Below, in pieces: positions 8,392 to 15,762 of a stretch of 64,000 bases of DNA (positions within the stretch are counted from its first letter, which is position 1; each line of letters starts with the position of its first letter). The position numbers and the translations under genes were made by a program. The notes under the pieces are model-generated. The model made no database searches. It was not told the DNA's origin and was given only the letters and a program-made list of their open reading frames with translations. This stretch comes from JAAZLS01 sp964463285. Lineage in GTDB: Bacteria; Bacillota; Dethiobacteria; DTU022. The DNA lies in contig CAYXBB010000001.1 in assembly GCA_964463285.1 (NCBI GenBank), positions 1-64,000 on the forward strand, written 5' to 3'.

Positions 8392-8477
8392 GGAGAGGTA
8401 CCCAAGCTGGCCAAAGGGGGCAGACTGTAAATCTGCTGGCATCGCCTTCACTGGTTCGAATCCAGTCCTCTCCACCA
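8392..8477 (+). tRNA. tRNA-Tyr (anticodon GTA)
   Basis: A class II tRNA of 86 bases with the long variable arm expected of bacterial tRNA-Tyr. Acceptor GGAGAGG pairs with CCTCTCC (8467-8473), followed by A and an encoded CCA. Anticodon stem CAGA/TCTG encloses loop CTGTAAA with GTA at 8427-8429. The T-loop TTCGAAT is canonical. Confidence 0.97.
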
Positions 8478-8513
8478 ACGAACGTATGGCTGAAAAGCCA
8501 GCATATATTTAGT

Positions 8514-8589
8514 GGGCCATTAGCTCAGGTGGTAGAGCACCTGACTTTTAATCAGGGTGTCGAAGGTTCGAGTCCTTCATGGCTCACCA
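8514..8589 (+). tRNA. tRNA-Lys (anticodon TTT)
   Basis: A 76-base cloverleaf. Acceptor GGGCCAT pairs with ATGGCTC with one G-T pair; discriminator A and an encoded CCA end at 8589. Anticodon stem CTGA/TCAG encloses loop CTTTTAA with TTT at 8547-8549. It lies 36 bases after tRNA-Tyr and probably shares its transcript. Confidence 0.97.
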
Positions 8590-8602
8590 GTATAAAACCA
8601 AT

Positions 8603-8633
8603 AGTGGCGGGGGTTTCGGCTCCTGCCGCTTTC
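8603..8633 (+). terminator. Possible terminator of the tRNA transcript
   Basis: AGTGGCGGG (8603-8611) can pair with CCTGCCGCT (8622-8630), including two G-T pairs, 13 bases after the tRNA-Lys CCA end. The following tract (TTTCTGG) is weak, so this is tentative. Confidence 0.35.
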
Positions 8634-8723
8634 TGGTAATAGCACTACCCGCCCCTGGGTTTGGCTGCCCCCCCTCCGCATTTCTCATGGTGGCTCCCAT
8701 GGCTGCAAACAAAGCGGAAAACA

Positions 8724-9254
8724 TCAGGAGGTTGTGTTTCCACGGATATATCGCTTTTCCTCATCACTTAGGAACCGTTCCGTAATATAGGCTATCAAAG
8801 CAATTCCCGGCAGATTAACCAGAAACCTGGTAATGGTAAATTGCCAGCCCATGGAAGAGGCTTCGAAGAGAAGCTGGGGTATTTTTGTGGTTGACCAGGC
8901 ACCGATCATGATCAGCACATTAGAAAATTTGCTCCCCTTATCTAAAAGAACTCCGGCGATGGGAAAGGCGGCGTAAAGCGGTCCCGCCGCTGCTGAGCCT
9001 AAAAAGAAAGCGATTGCTACCCCAAGAAGTCCCGATTTTTCCCCCATTAACTTGATCATGGTCCCCCGTTCTATCCAAACGTCCAACAAGCCCAGGAGTA
9101 CAAATATAGGAGGTAGAATGGCAATCATTTCCAGGGCATTTTTTCCGGTTATGCTGATCGATTTTTGCCCGATTGAAGGATAAATAATTAACAAAGCAAT
9201 ATTGAGCGCAGCCAGTATCAGAAAGAACCTGTACCTATTTATAATTCTCATCAT
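8724..9254 (-). CDS. Permease-like membrane protein, second half of a pair
   Basis: The 176-residue protein has about four to five hydrophobic segments and the motif GPLYAAFPIAGVLLDKGSKF followed by NVLIMIGAWSTTKIPQLLFE. It resembles half of a predicted permease of the ArsP/DUF318 type (PF03773), in which each half carries a P-x-x-x-A-F-P-hydrophobic motif before a helix; this assignment is from memory. It overlaps the upstream half-permease by four bases (ATGA), so the two are translationally coupled. The substrate is unknown and no metal repressor gene adjoins it. Confidence 0.65.
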   Translation of the reverse strand: MMRIINRYRFFLILAALNIALLIIYPSIGQKSISITGKNALEMIAILPPIFVLLGLLDVWIERGTMIKLMGEKSGLLGVAIAFFLGSAAAGPLYAAFPIAGVLLDKGSKFSNVLIMIGAWSTTKIPQLLFEASSMGWQFTITRFLVNLPGIALIAYITERFLSDEEKRYIRGNTTS

Positions 9255-9733
9255 CCCAGCACCACCCCTATCACTAGGGCTACTAGATATGAAAAGATAA
9301 ACGCCATTCCATTCCTTAAAATTGTAGCCTTTTTTCCGAAATATTTTATCTCAACCGGTGCTGTAACAATACCCACCATCATCAGGGTGGATATGAATAC
9401 GGCTATTTGCATAAATCCGGCCCCGCTTTTAAGCAGAGCCGAAGCCAAGGGGAAGGCTACAAATCCGGGAATCAACGTAATTGATCCAATTAAAGAGGCG
9501 ATAGTCATGCCGAACCATCCCGATTGTCGGCCGATAAGCTGAGATATAGTTTGAGGGCTTAATAATGCCAGCAGAACACCAATTAGGATAAATATTGAAA
9601 GCAACTGGGGAAGTATGCTTTCAAAGGATTTCCAGGCTTTTTTTAAAGCCATTTTCGTCTTTATCCTGTCTTTTAGAAAGGAAAGCGCCAGCAAGCCGGT
9701 GGCCAATAGATATAAAATGAGTGTAAATTTCAT
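9251..9733 (-). CDS. Permease-like membrane protein, first half of a pair
   Basis: The 160-residue membrane protein begins with a hydrophobic helix (LILYLLATGLLALSFL), then a basic loop, then about four more helices. The motif LIPGFVAFPLASALLKSGAG followed by ISTLMMVGIVTAPVEI parallels that in the downstream gene (AAFPIAGVLLDKGS), showing that the two are paralogous halves. Probably they form a heterodimeric transporter related to the ArsP/DUF318 permeases, which are usually one chain of about 300 residues. The next downstream gene overlaps it by four bases. Confidence 0.65.
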   Translation of the reverse strand: MKFTLILYLLATGLLALSFLKDRIKTKMALKKAWKSFESILPQLLSIFILIGVLLALLSPQTISQLIGRQSGWFGMTIASLIGSITLIPGFVAFPLASALLKSGAGFMQIAVFISTLMMVGIVTAPVEIKYFGKKATILRNGMAFIFSYLVALVIGVVLG

Positions 9734-9955
9734 GTTGTACCATCCCCTAAATTTGTCAGCGGTATCCGAATGATTTCAATTTGAATTGATCCGCAACTCG
9801 CCGGCGGTGTTTCCTAGTCGAATTTCTATCTGGTTGTTGCTCAGGCTCAGGTAATTTCTCTGCGCTGAACATTCGGTAGTTATTGCCGCCTGCTATGGCT
9901 ATTTCCTTTACACCTTTACAACACAATTTTATAGTAAAGCTAATGTTCATGCAAA

Positions 9956-9995
9956 AATATTTAAGGGCGGAATTTTATACCCGCCCTTAAATATT
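9956..9995. terminator. Perfect 15-bp inverted repeat, intrinsic terminator
   Basis: Arms 9956-9970 and 9981-9995 (AATATTTAAGGGCGG and its exact complement) enclose a 10-base loop between the amidase gene and the half-permease pair. The AT-rich outer ends give a short U tract on either strand. It most likely ends the amidase transcript. The rest of 9734-10049 holds no gene I can support. Confidence 0.75.
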
Positions 9996-10049
9996 ATCTA
10001 TCTGCATGATGGTGACAATAGGTCCATCCCCATGTCACGGTTATGCCGG

Positions 10050-10808
10050 TTATTTGTTCATCAGTTTATAAATATTTTGAGCGGTTTCATACCGGTTGGC
10101 CCCGCTTAAATCAATAATTTTGTCACCGATTATCCCCTCTGCTCCTCCGCCGGCGATATATATTTCCGTCGCCCTTAATTGACCCAGGGCTTTTCTTGAA
10201 AATATGGGAGCATTTAAACGCTGCGCCAGCGGTTCAGCTAAAACAAAATCCACAAAACTGCCGAGGACGATTGCCTTTTGAAATAAGGGCGCCTGTTCTT
10301 CTGATTTTAGAAAACCTGATATTTGGGCCAAAAAACCCTCCCATCCCCCGGCTCTCCCCCTGATTACTCGGGGGCAGTCTTTTCCGGTCCAGTGGTAATG
10401 TTGTTTCATACAGTCCGGATAGGCTAGCAAGGTGGAGACTTCGTTGATTAGCTTTGAACATAGCCAGGCTGCATTTTTTTCAGCCAATTCCCGATTACCA
10501 TCCTGGTTCTCGCATATTTCAATCCCGATACTTTGAAGATTTCCGGTACCGTTTGCGCCGTCTCCCGCATGCCAGCCGTGTTCAGTTAAAGGCAGTTGCC
10601 TAATAATAATTCGGTCGTCTACCGTAAAATGCCAGCTGGAGAAAAAATTCGGATCCGGATTGGTCCGTACCCAATGGGAATGATTTTTAGCATCGGCGCC
10701 GACATCACTGTTTCCGGTGTCATGGATAGTAATATATTTTGCGATCATGCGGATTCCGGGGCGGTTACGCCGTCCAACCGGAATAAGCTCCTCGATAATA
10801 TTTACCAT
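10050..10808 (-). CDS. N-acetylmuramoyl-L-alanine amidase (Amidase_2) with a cell-wall-binding repeat
   Basis: This 252-residue protein has an N-terminal zinc amidase domain (residues about 1-165). Motifs are ITIHDTGN with the first zinc histidine, SWHFTVDD with another, an HGWHAGDG loop, IGIEICEN with the catalytic glutamate, and HYHWTGKDCPR with the last zinc histidine. The tail (about 175-252) resembles one cell-wall-binding type 2 unit ending GANRYETAQNIYK. There is no signal peptide, as in phage-type lysins and several spore or prophage amidases. The ATG at 10806-10808 follows AGGAG by eight bases. No phage genes adjoin it; it may be a domesticated endolysin or a mother-cell lytic enzyme. 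Confidence 0.85.
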   Translation of the reverse strand: MVNIIEELIPVGRRNRPGIRMIAKYITIHDTGNSDVGADAKNHSHWVRTNPDPNFFSSWHFTVDDRIIIRQLPLTEHGWHAGDGANGTGNLQSIGIEICENQDGNRELAEKNAAWLCSKLINEVSTLLAYPDCMKQHYHWTGKDCPRVIRGRAGGWEGFLAQISGFLKSEEQAPLFQKAIVLGSFVDFVLAEPLAQRLNAPIFSRKALGQLRATEIYIAGGGAEGIIGDKIIDLSGANRYETAQNIYKLMNK

Positions 10809-10902
10809 CGGCTGCACTCCTCGTGGGTTTAATTTATGAAAAAAGTTGGGATTGGGTAGATACCCTTTTTGCAGTAATTATTCATATAATATGTTATGCC
10901 GG

Positions 10903-10930
10903 TTGACGGCACGATGACAATAGGTATACT
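10903..10930 (+). promoter_or_regulatory. Plus-strand promoter-like sequence without a downstream gene
   Basis: TTGACG (10903-10908) and TATACT (10925-10930) are 16 bases apart and point into the otherwise gene-free stretch up to 11184. They match the boxes of the tRNA promoter at 8128. No convincing plus-strand coding region follows; a small RNA is possible. Apart from this I see nothing in 10809-11184 beyond a small hairpin near 10967-10988. Confidence 0.4.
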
Positions 10931-11184
10931 CACGCGGGTAGATCTTTAAATCTCCTTTATCCTTTCTTTTGCAAGGATAGCTCCAAAACTATTCTACCGG
11001 CAAGTGTTGTAAAAACAGTTCTGTGGGAAATAATCGAGGTAGGGGCCGCTTCCGCCCTGAAGGATCCGACAACTTAGTAGCACACCCTGAAAAGTGGGCG
11101 GCCTGTTTGGAAATAGTATGGTCCAGCCTGGCACCCCCCTGCCCGGAAAATCCGTCAGGTGCGCTACCCTGGGGATAGCCCCGG

Positions 11185-11937
11185 TTAAGGTTTTCCATAA
11201 AAACATAAACGCCGGTATCCCAACAGGGCTACAATTCCGGCAGCGGTGGTACCGTAGAAATAAACCGGTTTGCCGTCAACTTTATCGAGCAGATCGCAGG
11301 CGGTACCGTTAACAAAGGTAGTCCCGGTAATCAATAGCAGTTCGCTTTTCTCGATCAGTTCATCTGTCCTGGTAATCCCATCCCAGATTTCTATTCCAAA
11401 ACGGCTCATTCCCAGGTTGCTCGTGTCCATATCGGTTACCCGGATCAGGTTTTTCCCCATCTCTTGAACACAGCCGGAGATAATACTTGGCTGGTAACCT
11501 ATAATGCCCACCGGCAGAAGGCCGTGTTTTCGCTTGATCTCCCGGGCCATTTCCGCTCCGCACCGATCCGGCTCACTATCCCGGCAATGAATGGTGGCAT
11601 TGGTAATTCCTAAATGATTTAGCACTGCATTCAAGGTAGCTACAAAAATGGCGCGCCGGCTATTGCTGTTTAAATCAAAATTTATAACTTCCTGCAAGAC
11701 CCCTTCATAGGTAACCGGAGAATTGGTGAAAGCCTGCCCCCTTCCGCTGAACACGCTGGCTTCCAAAAGCACTTCTTTGCCCCGCAAAAGCGGGTAATCG
11801 GTGCTTTCCGGCTGGCCGATAGCCTGGACGGGGGTGAGAGGTTTCGCTGAGACCGGAAATCCCTCCCACCCTTCTGCCGACACCAGAAGGTTTTTAAGTC
11901 GGTCCCTTATAGCATCATAGCCGAGGCCACTATCCAT
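11185..11937 (-). CDS. DUF364 family protein (putative heavy-metal chelation domain)
   Basis: The 250-residue protein fits the DUF4213/DUF364 architecture: an N-terminal alpha-beta part with NAVLNHLGI, then a Rossmann-like C-terminal domain (about 115-250) containing GIIGYQPSII, VTDMDTSNLGM, LLITGTTFVNGT and FYGTTAAGIVALLG. Such proteins are annotated as putative heavy-metal chelators and often adjoin molybdenum, cobalt or iron genes; no reaction is established to my knowledge. AGGAGG precedes the ATG. It sits at the downstream end of the Fe-S/iron block, 36 bases after the MOSC gene, in keeping with a role in metal or metallo-cofactor handling. Confidence 0.75.
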   Translation of the reverse strand: MDSGLGYDAIRDRLKNLLVSAEGWEGFPVSAKPLTPVQAIGQPESTDYPLLRGKEVLLEASVFSGRGQAFTNSPVTYEGVLQEVINFDLNSNSRRAIFVATLNAVLNHLGITNATIHCRDSEPDRCGAEMAREIKRKHGLLPVGIIGYQPSIISGCVQEMGKNLIRVTDMDTSNLGMSRFGIEIWDGITRTDELIEKSELLLITGTTFVNGTACDLLDKVDGKPVYFYGTTAAGIVALLGYRRLCFYGKP

Positions 11938-11973
11938 TTATTTTTCCTCCTCGTAAGGCTTTCATATTTCATA

Positions 11974-12414
11974 TTATTTTTTTACTATTTCAACCGGATC
12001 ACCAGTTTTTACCTGCCCGCTTTTAATTACCCGCCCAAATCTTCCTTGTTCTGCAAGCAGACTGAATCCCCGATAAGAAAAGGTGTGCTTTGCGGGATCC
12101 TCCTTGCCGATGGCTGTAACCTCTATCAGGGCTTCTCCTATCTTTAAAAAGGTACCCCTGGTTACCTCCTCTCCCGAAAGGCCGCTTACCAGAAGATTTT
12201 CAGCAAAACTTCCCGGGTCCGGTTTTTCCCCCAGGGCCTTTATTACCGGTTCCATGAGTGGTTCCAGTAAAATGCTAATCTGCCAGCCCGAAGAGCCGGC
12301 ATGAGCGTCTCCCAGCAGCCCGTAGCCTTTTTTCAAATATCCGCTGCCCATATTATGCTTGGATTTACCGCATTCGTCAGAAACGCAAACTGCTCGGAGG
12401 ATCTCCTTGCCCAC
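11974..12414 (-). CDS. MOSC domain protein
   Basis: MOSC (molybdenum cofactor sulfurase C-terminal) domains are beta-barrel modules that carry sulfur or bind metal-sulfur cofactors. This 146-residue stand-alone copy shows the typical short form: GYGLLGDAHAGSSGWQISILL, then FAENLLVSGLSGEEVTRGTFLKIGEALIEVT, and a C-terminal GRFGRVIKSGQVKTGDPVEIV. The start appears to be GTG, with GAGGT upstream. Its place between DUF364 and the IscU-like scaffold suggests work with molybdenum or Fe-S cofactors, but the substrate cannot be read from the sequence. Confidence 0.85.
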   Translation of the reverse strand: MGKEILRAVCVSDECGKSKHNMGSGYLKKGYGLLGDAHAGSSGWQISILLEPLMEPVIKALGEKPDPGSFAENLLVSGLSGEEVTRGTFLKIGEALIEVTAIGKEDPAKHTFSYRGFSLLAEQGRFGRVIKSGQVKTGDPVEIVKK

Positions 12415-12582
12415 GGTGCATTACCTCTTTTCGAAAGTATTCGCTTAAATAATTCTATCATCATTAGCCCGATTTACCACCGTTTACCACCCCCGGCGAC
12501 GGTTTCTTGTTCTCGTCCCCGTTCCATCAAAACCAGGCATAGCATACCCCCTCCAGAGGGTTTTGGTTAAAGCAAACCGGGT

Positions 12583-12978
12583 TCATTCCTTAGTTGTAGA
12601 TTGGCCTCCAGAACGATTGCGTGAGCGATAATCCATTATCGCATAGAAAAGTGCTTCCGCTCCCAAATTGGAACAGTGCATTTTCGGGTCCGGCAGGCCC
12701 CCCAGTGCTTCAGCAATATCCAGGTCGGTAATCCGGAGTGCCTCATCCAGTGTTTTCCCCATCGCAATTTCGGTTAAAATACTGGTGGTAGCGATGGCGG
12801 CAGGGCAGCCGTAAACTTTAAATTTAATTTCACTTATCCGCCCCTCCGATACCCGAATAAATACCCGGAGATAGTCACCGCAGGCCGGATCTCCAATAGC
12901 TCCCACGCCGTCCGCATTGGGAATCAATCCTACATTTCGGGGGTGCTGGAAATGATCGATCAATTTTTCGGTGTACAT
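12583..12978 (-). CDS. IscU/NifU-type iron-sulfur cluster scaffold
   Basis: The 131-residue protein begins MYTEKLIDHFQHPRNVG, the hallmark of IscU/NifU N-terminal scaffolds. The three cluster-ligand cysteines are present in GDPACGDYL (with the conserved following aspartate), VYGCPAA and MHCSNLG. It would assemble transient Fe-S clusters for delivery to apoproteins. There is no iscS, hscA or NifU C-terminal domain next to it; instead it follows two MinD-type ferredoxin ATPases by 21 bases. This pairing of IscU with Mrp/MinD ATPases is common in strict anaerobes. Confidence 0.92.
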   Translation of the reverse strand: MYTEKLIDHFQHPRNVGLIPNADGVGAIGDPACGDYLRVFIRVSEGRISEIKFKVYGCPAAIATTSILTEIAMGKTLDEALRITDLDIAEALGGLPDPKMHCSNLGAEALFYAIMDYRSRNRSGGQSTTKE

Positions 12979-12999
12979 CTCAGTTCACCTCGAAAAAGT

Positions 13000-13863
13000 T
13001 TAATTAAGCAGTTCCGCAGTCTTTATCCATAGCTTTTCTATATCCTTAGAAACCGGACCATCAGTATATTCCACCACCGGTATTCCCCGGGCGGTTGCTT
13101 CTACAAAGGCCCGATCGAAGGGTATTTTTGCCGCCGGCTCAAGAGATTCTCGTTGACAGTAATTTTCAATGGCCCGGGTGTTTTCTTCAGAAAGATCAAA
13201 ACGATTTATACATACCGCGGCTGGGATCTTGAAATGCCGGCATACGGATATAACCCGTTCCAGATCGTGAATCCCCGACAAGGTGGGCTCAGTAACCACC
13301 AGGGCCGCATCCACCCCGCCCAGAGAGGCAATCACCGGGCAGCCGATGCCGGGAGGCCCATCAATAATCAGATAGCGCTTTTTTTCTTCCGCGGCAATTT
13401 TTTTGGCCTTCTCCCGGATTGCCGTAACCAGCCTTCCGGAATTCTCTTCGGCCACCCCCAGGCGGGCGTGAACCAGTTTCCCGTATGCAGTTTGCGAGAT
13501 AAACCAGTGCCCGGAAACAACTTCGAGCATCTCGATGGCATTTTCCGGGCAGGCGCGGCTGCAGACTCCGCAGCCTTCACAGCTAACCGGATCAACACGG
13601 TAGCGGCTTGAAATGGCCTCGAAACGGCAAAGTTCACGGCATAGTCCGCAGGCATTGCAAATTTCAAGATCAATTCCAGCTTTTTTAGAAGCACGGAACT
13701 CCTGTTTTTCCAGCTGCCGGGGCCTGGTAATCAGGCTTAAGTTGGGAGCATCCACATCAGCATCCACCAACACCGCATCTCCTCCAGCCAGAGCGGCAAA
13801 GCAGGCGGTGAGTGTTGTTTTCCCGGTTCCTCCCTTACCACTGATCACTACCAGTTCATTCAT
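13000..13863 (-). CDS. MinD-family P-loop ATPase with inserted 4Fe-4S ferredoxin domain (second copy)
   Basis: A 287-residue SIMIBI ATPase. The deviant Walker A motif SGKGGTGKTT is at residues 8-17. The ferredoxin insertion at about 65-115 holds two cluster motifs, CNACGLCRELC and CEGCGVCSRAC. The Walker region LIIDGPPGIGCP follows at about 165-176, then VVTEPTLSGIHDLERV. These proteins resemble ORP3/ORP4-type ATPases of Desulfovibrio and the Mrp/NBP35 family, and may insert or move metal-sulfur clusters in an ATP-dependent way. Its start overlaps the end of the upstream paralogue by eight bases, so the pair is co-translated and may form a heterodimer. Confidence 0.88.
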   Translation of the reverse strand: MNELVVISGKGGTGKTTLTACFAALAGGDAVLVDADVDAPNLSLITRPRQLEKQEFRASKKAGIDLEICNACGLCRELCRFEAISSRYRVDPVSCEGCGVCSRACPENAIEMLEVVSGHWFISQTAYGKLVHARLGVAEENSGRLVTAIREKAKKIAAEEKKRYLIIDGPPGIGCPVIASLGGVDAALVVTEPTLSGIHDLERVISVCRHFKIPAAVCINRFDLSEENTRAIENYCQRESLEPAAKIPFDRAFVEATARGIPVVEYTDGPVSKDIEKLWIKTAELLN

Positions 13864-14767
13864 GATGCATCAACCTTCCCGTCCCCATAACTTGCTTCCC
13901 CAGATCGGTAAACACCTGTTTCCAGGAGTCAAAATGTTTGGCTGCCAGTTCGCCGCGAGCATAACAGGAAGCCAGTTCCCTATCAAATGGTATCTTTAGC
14001 AGAACCGGCACCCCTTCCTGGCGGCAGTACTGTTCAATGGAATTATTGTCACTGTTTTCCAGGTAGCGGTTGATCACCACTCCGGCAGGGATGCCCATTA
14101 CTCCTACCAGCTCCACCGCTAATTTTAAATCATGCAACCCAAAAGGGGTTGGCTCGGTTACCAAAAGGCAATAATCGCTGCCTTTAACAGTCTCCACCGC
14201 TGAACAGGAATTGCCCGGCGGAGCATCGATAATGGTCAGGCAAGCGGGATCCGTCATATCTTTGACTGCTTTTATCAAGGGTGGAGAAAGTGCCTCTCCC
14301 GGCTCAAGGCGCCCGTGTACAAATTGAACATCTCCATCTGCCCCCTGCCTCCCATTTCCTGTTCCCGTTTCCTGCCTCAGGTTTGTATAACCGGTTTCCA
14401 GTAGTCCGATAGATCTATCAATTTCAGTAATGGCTTTCTCCGGGCAGAAATAAGCACAGCCTCCGCAGCCGTGGCAGAGCTGTTCGAAAACCAACACGTT
14501 GCCCTTGGTCACCATTAACGCATTAAAGGCACATACCTCGGCGCACAGGCCGCAATATGTGCATTTTCCCATGTCTATTTCCGGCACAGGTATGGTTACC
14601 GGTCGACTGGTGTTGATCTCAGGTTTTAAAAACAGGTGGGCATTGGGTTCTTCCACATCGCAGTCTAAAAACTGCAACTTTGATTCGCTCTCTATCGTCT
14701 GCAATAAGTTGGTAGCCACAAAGGTTTTACCTGTTCCGCCTTTGCCACTAATTATACTAATAATCAC
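13856..14767 (-). CDS. MinD-family P-loop ATPase with inserted 4Fe-4S ferredoxin domain (first copy)
   Basis: The 303-residue paralogue of the downstream gene. It starts MIISIISGKGGTGKTFVATN, carries CTYCGLCAEVC and CHGCGGCAYFC in the ferredoxin insertion (about 60-110), then VQFVHGRLEPGEALSPPLI, TIIDAPPGNSC and LVTEPTPFGLHDLKL. About ten residues rich in G, Q and T just before the VQFVHG motif (around 14340-14385) come from a TTCCTG-like simple sequence and look like an in-frame insertion. Its operon neighbours are NifX-like proteins upstream and the IscU scaffold downstream. The role is probably assembly or transfer of a metal-sulfur cofactor. Confidence 0.88.
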   Translation of the reverse strand: MIISIISGKGGTGKTFVATNLLQTIESESKLQFLDCDVEEPNAHLFLKPEINTSRPVTIPVPEIDMGKCTYCGLCAEVCAFNALMVTKGNVLVFEQLCHGCGGCAYFCPEKAITEIDRSIGLLETGYTNLRQETGTGNGRQGADGDVQFVHGRLEPGEALSPPLIKAVKDMTDPACLTIIDAPPGNSCSAVETVKGSDYCLLVTEPTPFGLHDLKLAVELVGVMGIPAGVVINRYLENSDNNSIEQYCRQEGVPVLLKIPFDRELASCYARGELAAKHFDSWKQVFTDLGKQVMGTGRLMHHE

Positions 14768-14826
14768 GGATATCTCTTCTTTCCAGGTTTGATAACCTGC
14801 CGGTTCCCATATTCTGTCTTTTTGAA

Positions 14827-14856
14827 CTGAGGATCCTTTGCTCGCTCAGAATGACA
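14827..14856. repeat. Short dispersed-repeat-like sequence
   Basis: CTGAGGATCCTTTGCTCGCT followed by CAGAATGACA resembles a sequence I recall as repeated between genes in many bacterial genomes (GTCATTCTGAGCGA... in the other orientation). It lies in the 192-base gap between the NifX-like and MinD genes. A GC-rich hairpin-capable stretch follows at about 14870-14912. Family membership rests on memory, not a search. Confidence 0.4.
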
Positions 14857-14959
14857 AGATTAGTTAACCGACCCCCGGCCTTATTTTTCCGACCGGGGCC
14901 GGATCTTAAATCTTCATCCATATCTTTAAGCGTTACATTTCCTTATTAATTATTAAAAA

Positions 14960-15340
14960 TTAGTTGCAATCGCAGCCTCCGGAGCCGTGTTCCCCGCTGC
15001 CGCGACCCTGGCCATGCTCACAAAGACTTTCCAGTGGTATAAGTTCCCCGGTTAAAAATGCCTCAACAGTTTGTTCCACCGGACCGGTAATGCCTATAAT
15101 TACCTCGATATTCTTTTGGTTAAACAGGTCAATAGCCCTTCGGCCCATCCCTCCGGCAATAATGCAGGATACCCCCCGCTCAGACAGGTACGCAGGCAGA
15201 AAACCGGGTTGGTGGCCCGGATTGGAGATAACCTCTTTAGAGATAATTTTATCTCCCTCCACCTCCACCAGCGTGTATTCAGGGCAACGCCCAAAATGCT
15301 GGGCCACATGTCCCTGTTCGGTACTGATAGCAATTTTCAT
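14960..15340 (-). CDS. NifX/ORP-family metal-cofactor carrier with cysteine-rich tail
   Basis: A 126-residue protein of the dinitrogenase iron-molybdenum cofactor biosynthesis family (NifX/NafY/orange protein). The domain begins MKIAIST with HFGRCPEYTLVEV, then IIAGGMGRRAIDLFNQKNIEVIIG and a final EAFLTGEL. The C-terminus adds a glycine-, histidine- and cysteine-rich tail (CEHGQGRGSGEHGSGGCDC) suited to binding metal. Relatives bind FeMo-co precursors or, in Desulfovibrio ORP, a Mo-Cu sulfide cluster. No nitrogenase genes are present, so an Orp-like or Mrp-partner role is more likely. Confidence 0.85.
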   Translation of the reverse strand: MKIAISTEQGHVAQHFGRCPEYTLVEVEGDKIISKEVISNPGHQPGFLPAYLSERGVSCIIAGGMGRRAIDLFNQKNIEVIIGITGPVEQTVEAFLTGELIPLESLCEHGQGRGSGEHGSGGCDCN

Positions 15341-15354
15341 TACAATTCCTCCTT

Positions 15355-15726
15355 CTACTGATTGGAACCAAAATGAGAATCGACTGTAGCGTCGGAAACC
15401 AGGGTAAGTTTGCCCTGGGAGAGCCGGTTGAAAGTTTCTTCTACCGTTCCGGCTATTCCGCTATAAATCTTGATTCCGGCCGCTTTGAGCGCGGTGACCG
15501 CGTTGGGACCCACATTACCCACCAACACCGCCTCCACCTTCTCTGAAAATAGCAGGCGGGCGGTTTGAGTTCCGGCTCCGCCGGAGGCAAGGGCACCGCT
15601 GTTGGGGATGGACTTGATTATCTCCCCGCTGTCCGAGTCCAGTATTACAAAGTAAGGGCAACGCCCAAAACGTTGATCTACCGGCGAGGTTAAATCCTCG
15701 CCCTGTGCACAGATGGCTAATTTCAA
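15355..15726 (-). CDS. NifX/ORP-family metal-cofactor protein (second copy)
   Basis: About 123 residues, homologous to the next gene downstream: KLAICAQGEDLTSPVDQRFGRCPYFVILD, then GAGTQTARLLFSEKVEAVLVGNVGPNAV and a final LSQGKLTLV. It lacks the cysteine-rich tail of its partner. The TTG at 15724-15726 is taken as start because GGGAGG lies eight bases before it and the reading then begins directly with the beta strand typical of the family; an earlier in-frame TTG at 15747 would place the Shine-Dalgarno inside the gene. It lies 14 bases from the second copy and 36 bases after mrp. Confidence 0.85.
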   Translation of the reverse strand: MKLAICAQGEDLTSPVDQRFGRCPYFVILDSDSGEIIKSIPNSGALASGGAGTQTARLLFSEKVEAVLVGNVGPNAVTALKAAGIKIYSGIAGTVEETFNRLSQGKLTLVSDATVDSHFGSNQ

Positions 15727-15762
15727 TTTAAATTCCTCCCAAGTCAAATGTTAAAATTCGAA

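Noticed and set aside
9756..9950. 64-codon minus-strand frame between the half-permeases and the terminator
   Set aside because: No ribosome site, no family, and a second frame in the same stretch looks equally protein-like (SNNQIEIRLGN). It may be the remnant of a small gene, but nothing supports an intact one.
10050..10808. Prophage remnant around the amidase
   Set aside because: No holin, tail, integrase or other phage gene adjoins it; neighbours are ordinary chromosomal genes.
10989..11206. Overlapping 69- and 70-codon minus-strand frames after the DUF364 gene
   Set aside because: Two frames of equal weak quality, no ribosome site, no family. Left as gene-free sequence.
14960..15726. 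Nitrogenase cofactor genes proper
   Set aside because: NifX-like domains are present but no nifH, D, K, E, N or B; the family is also used by ORP-type and Mrp-linked systems.
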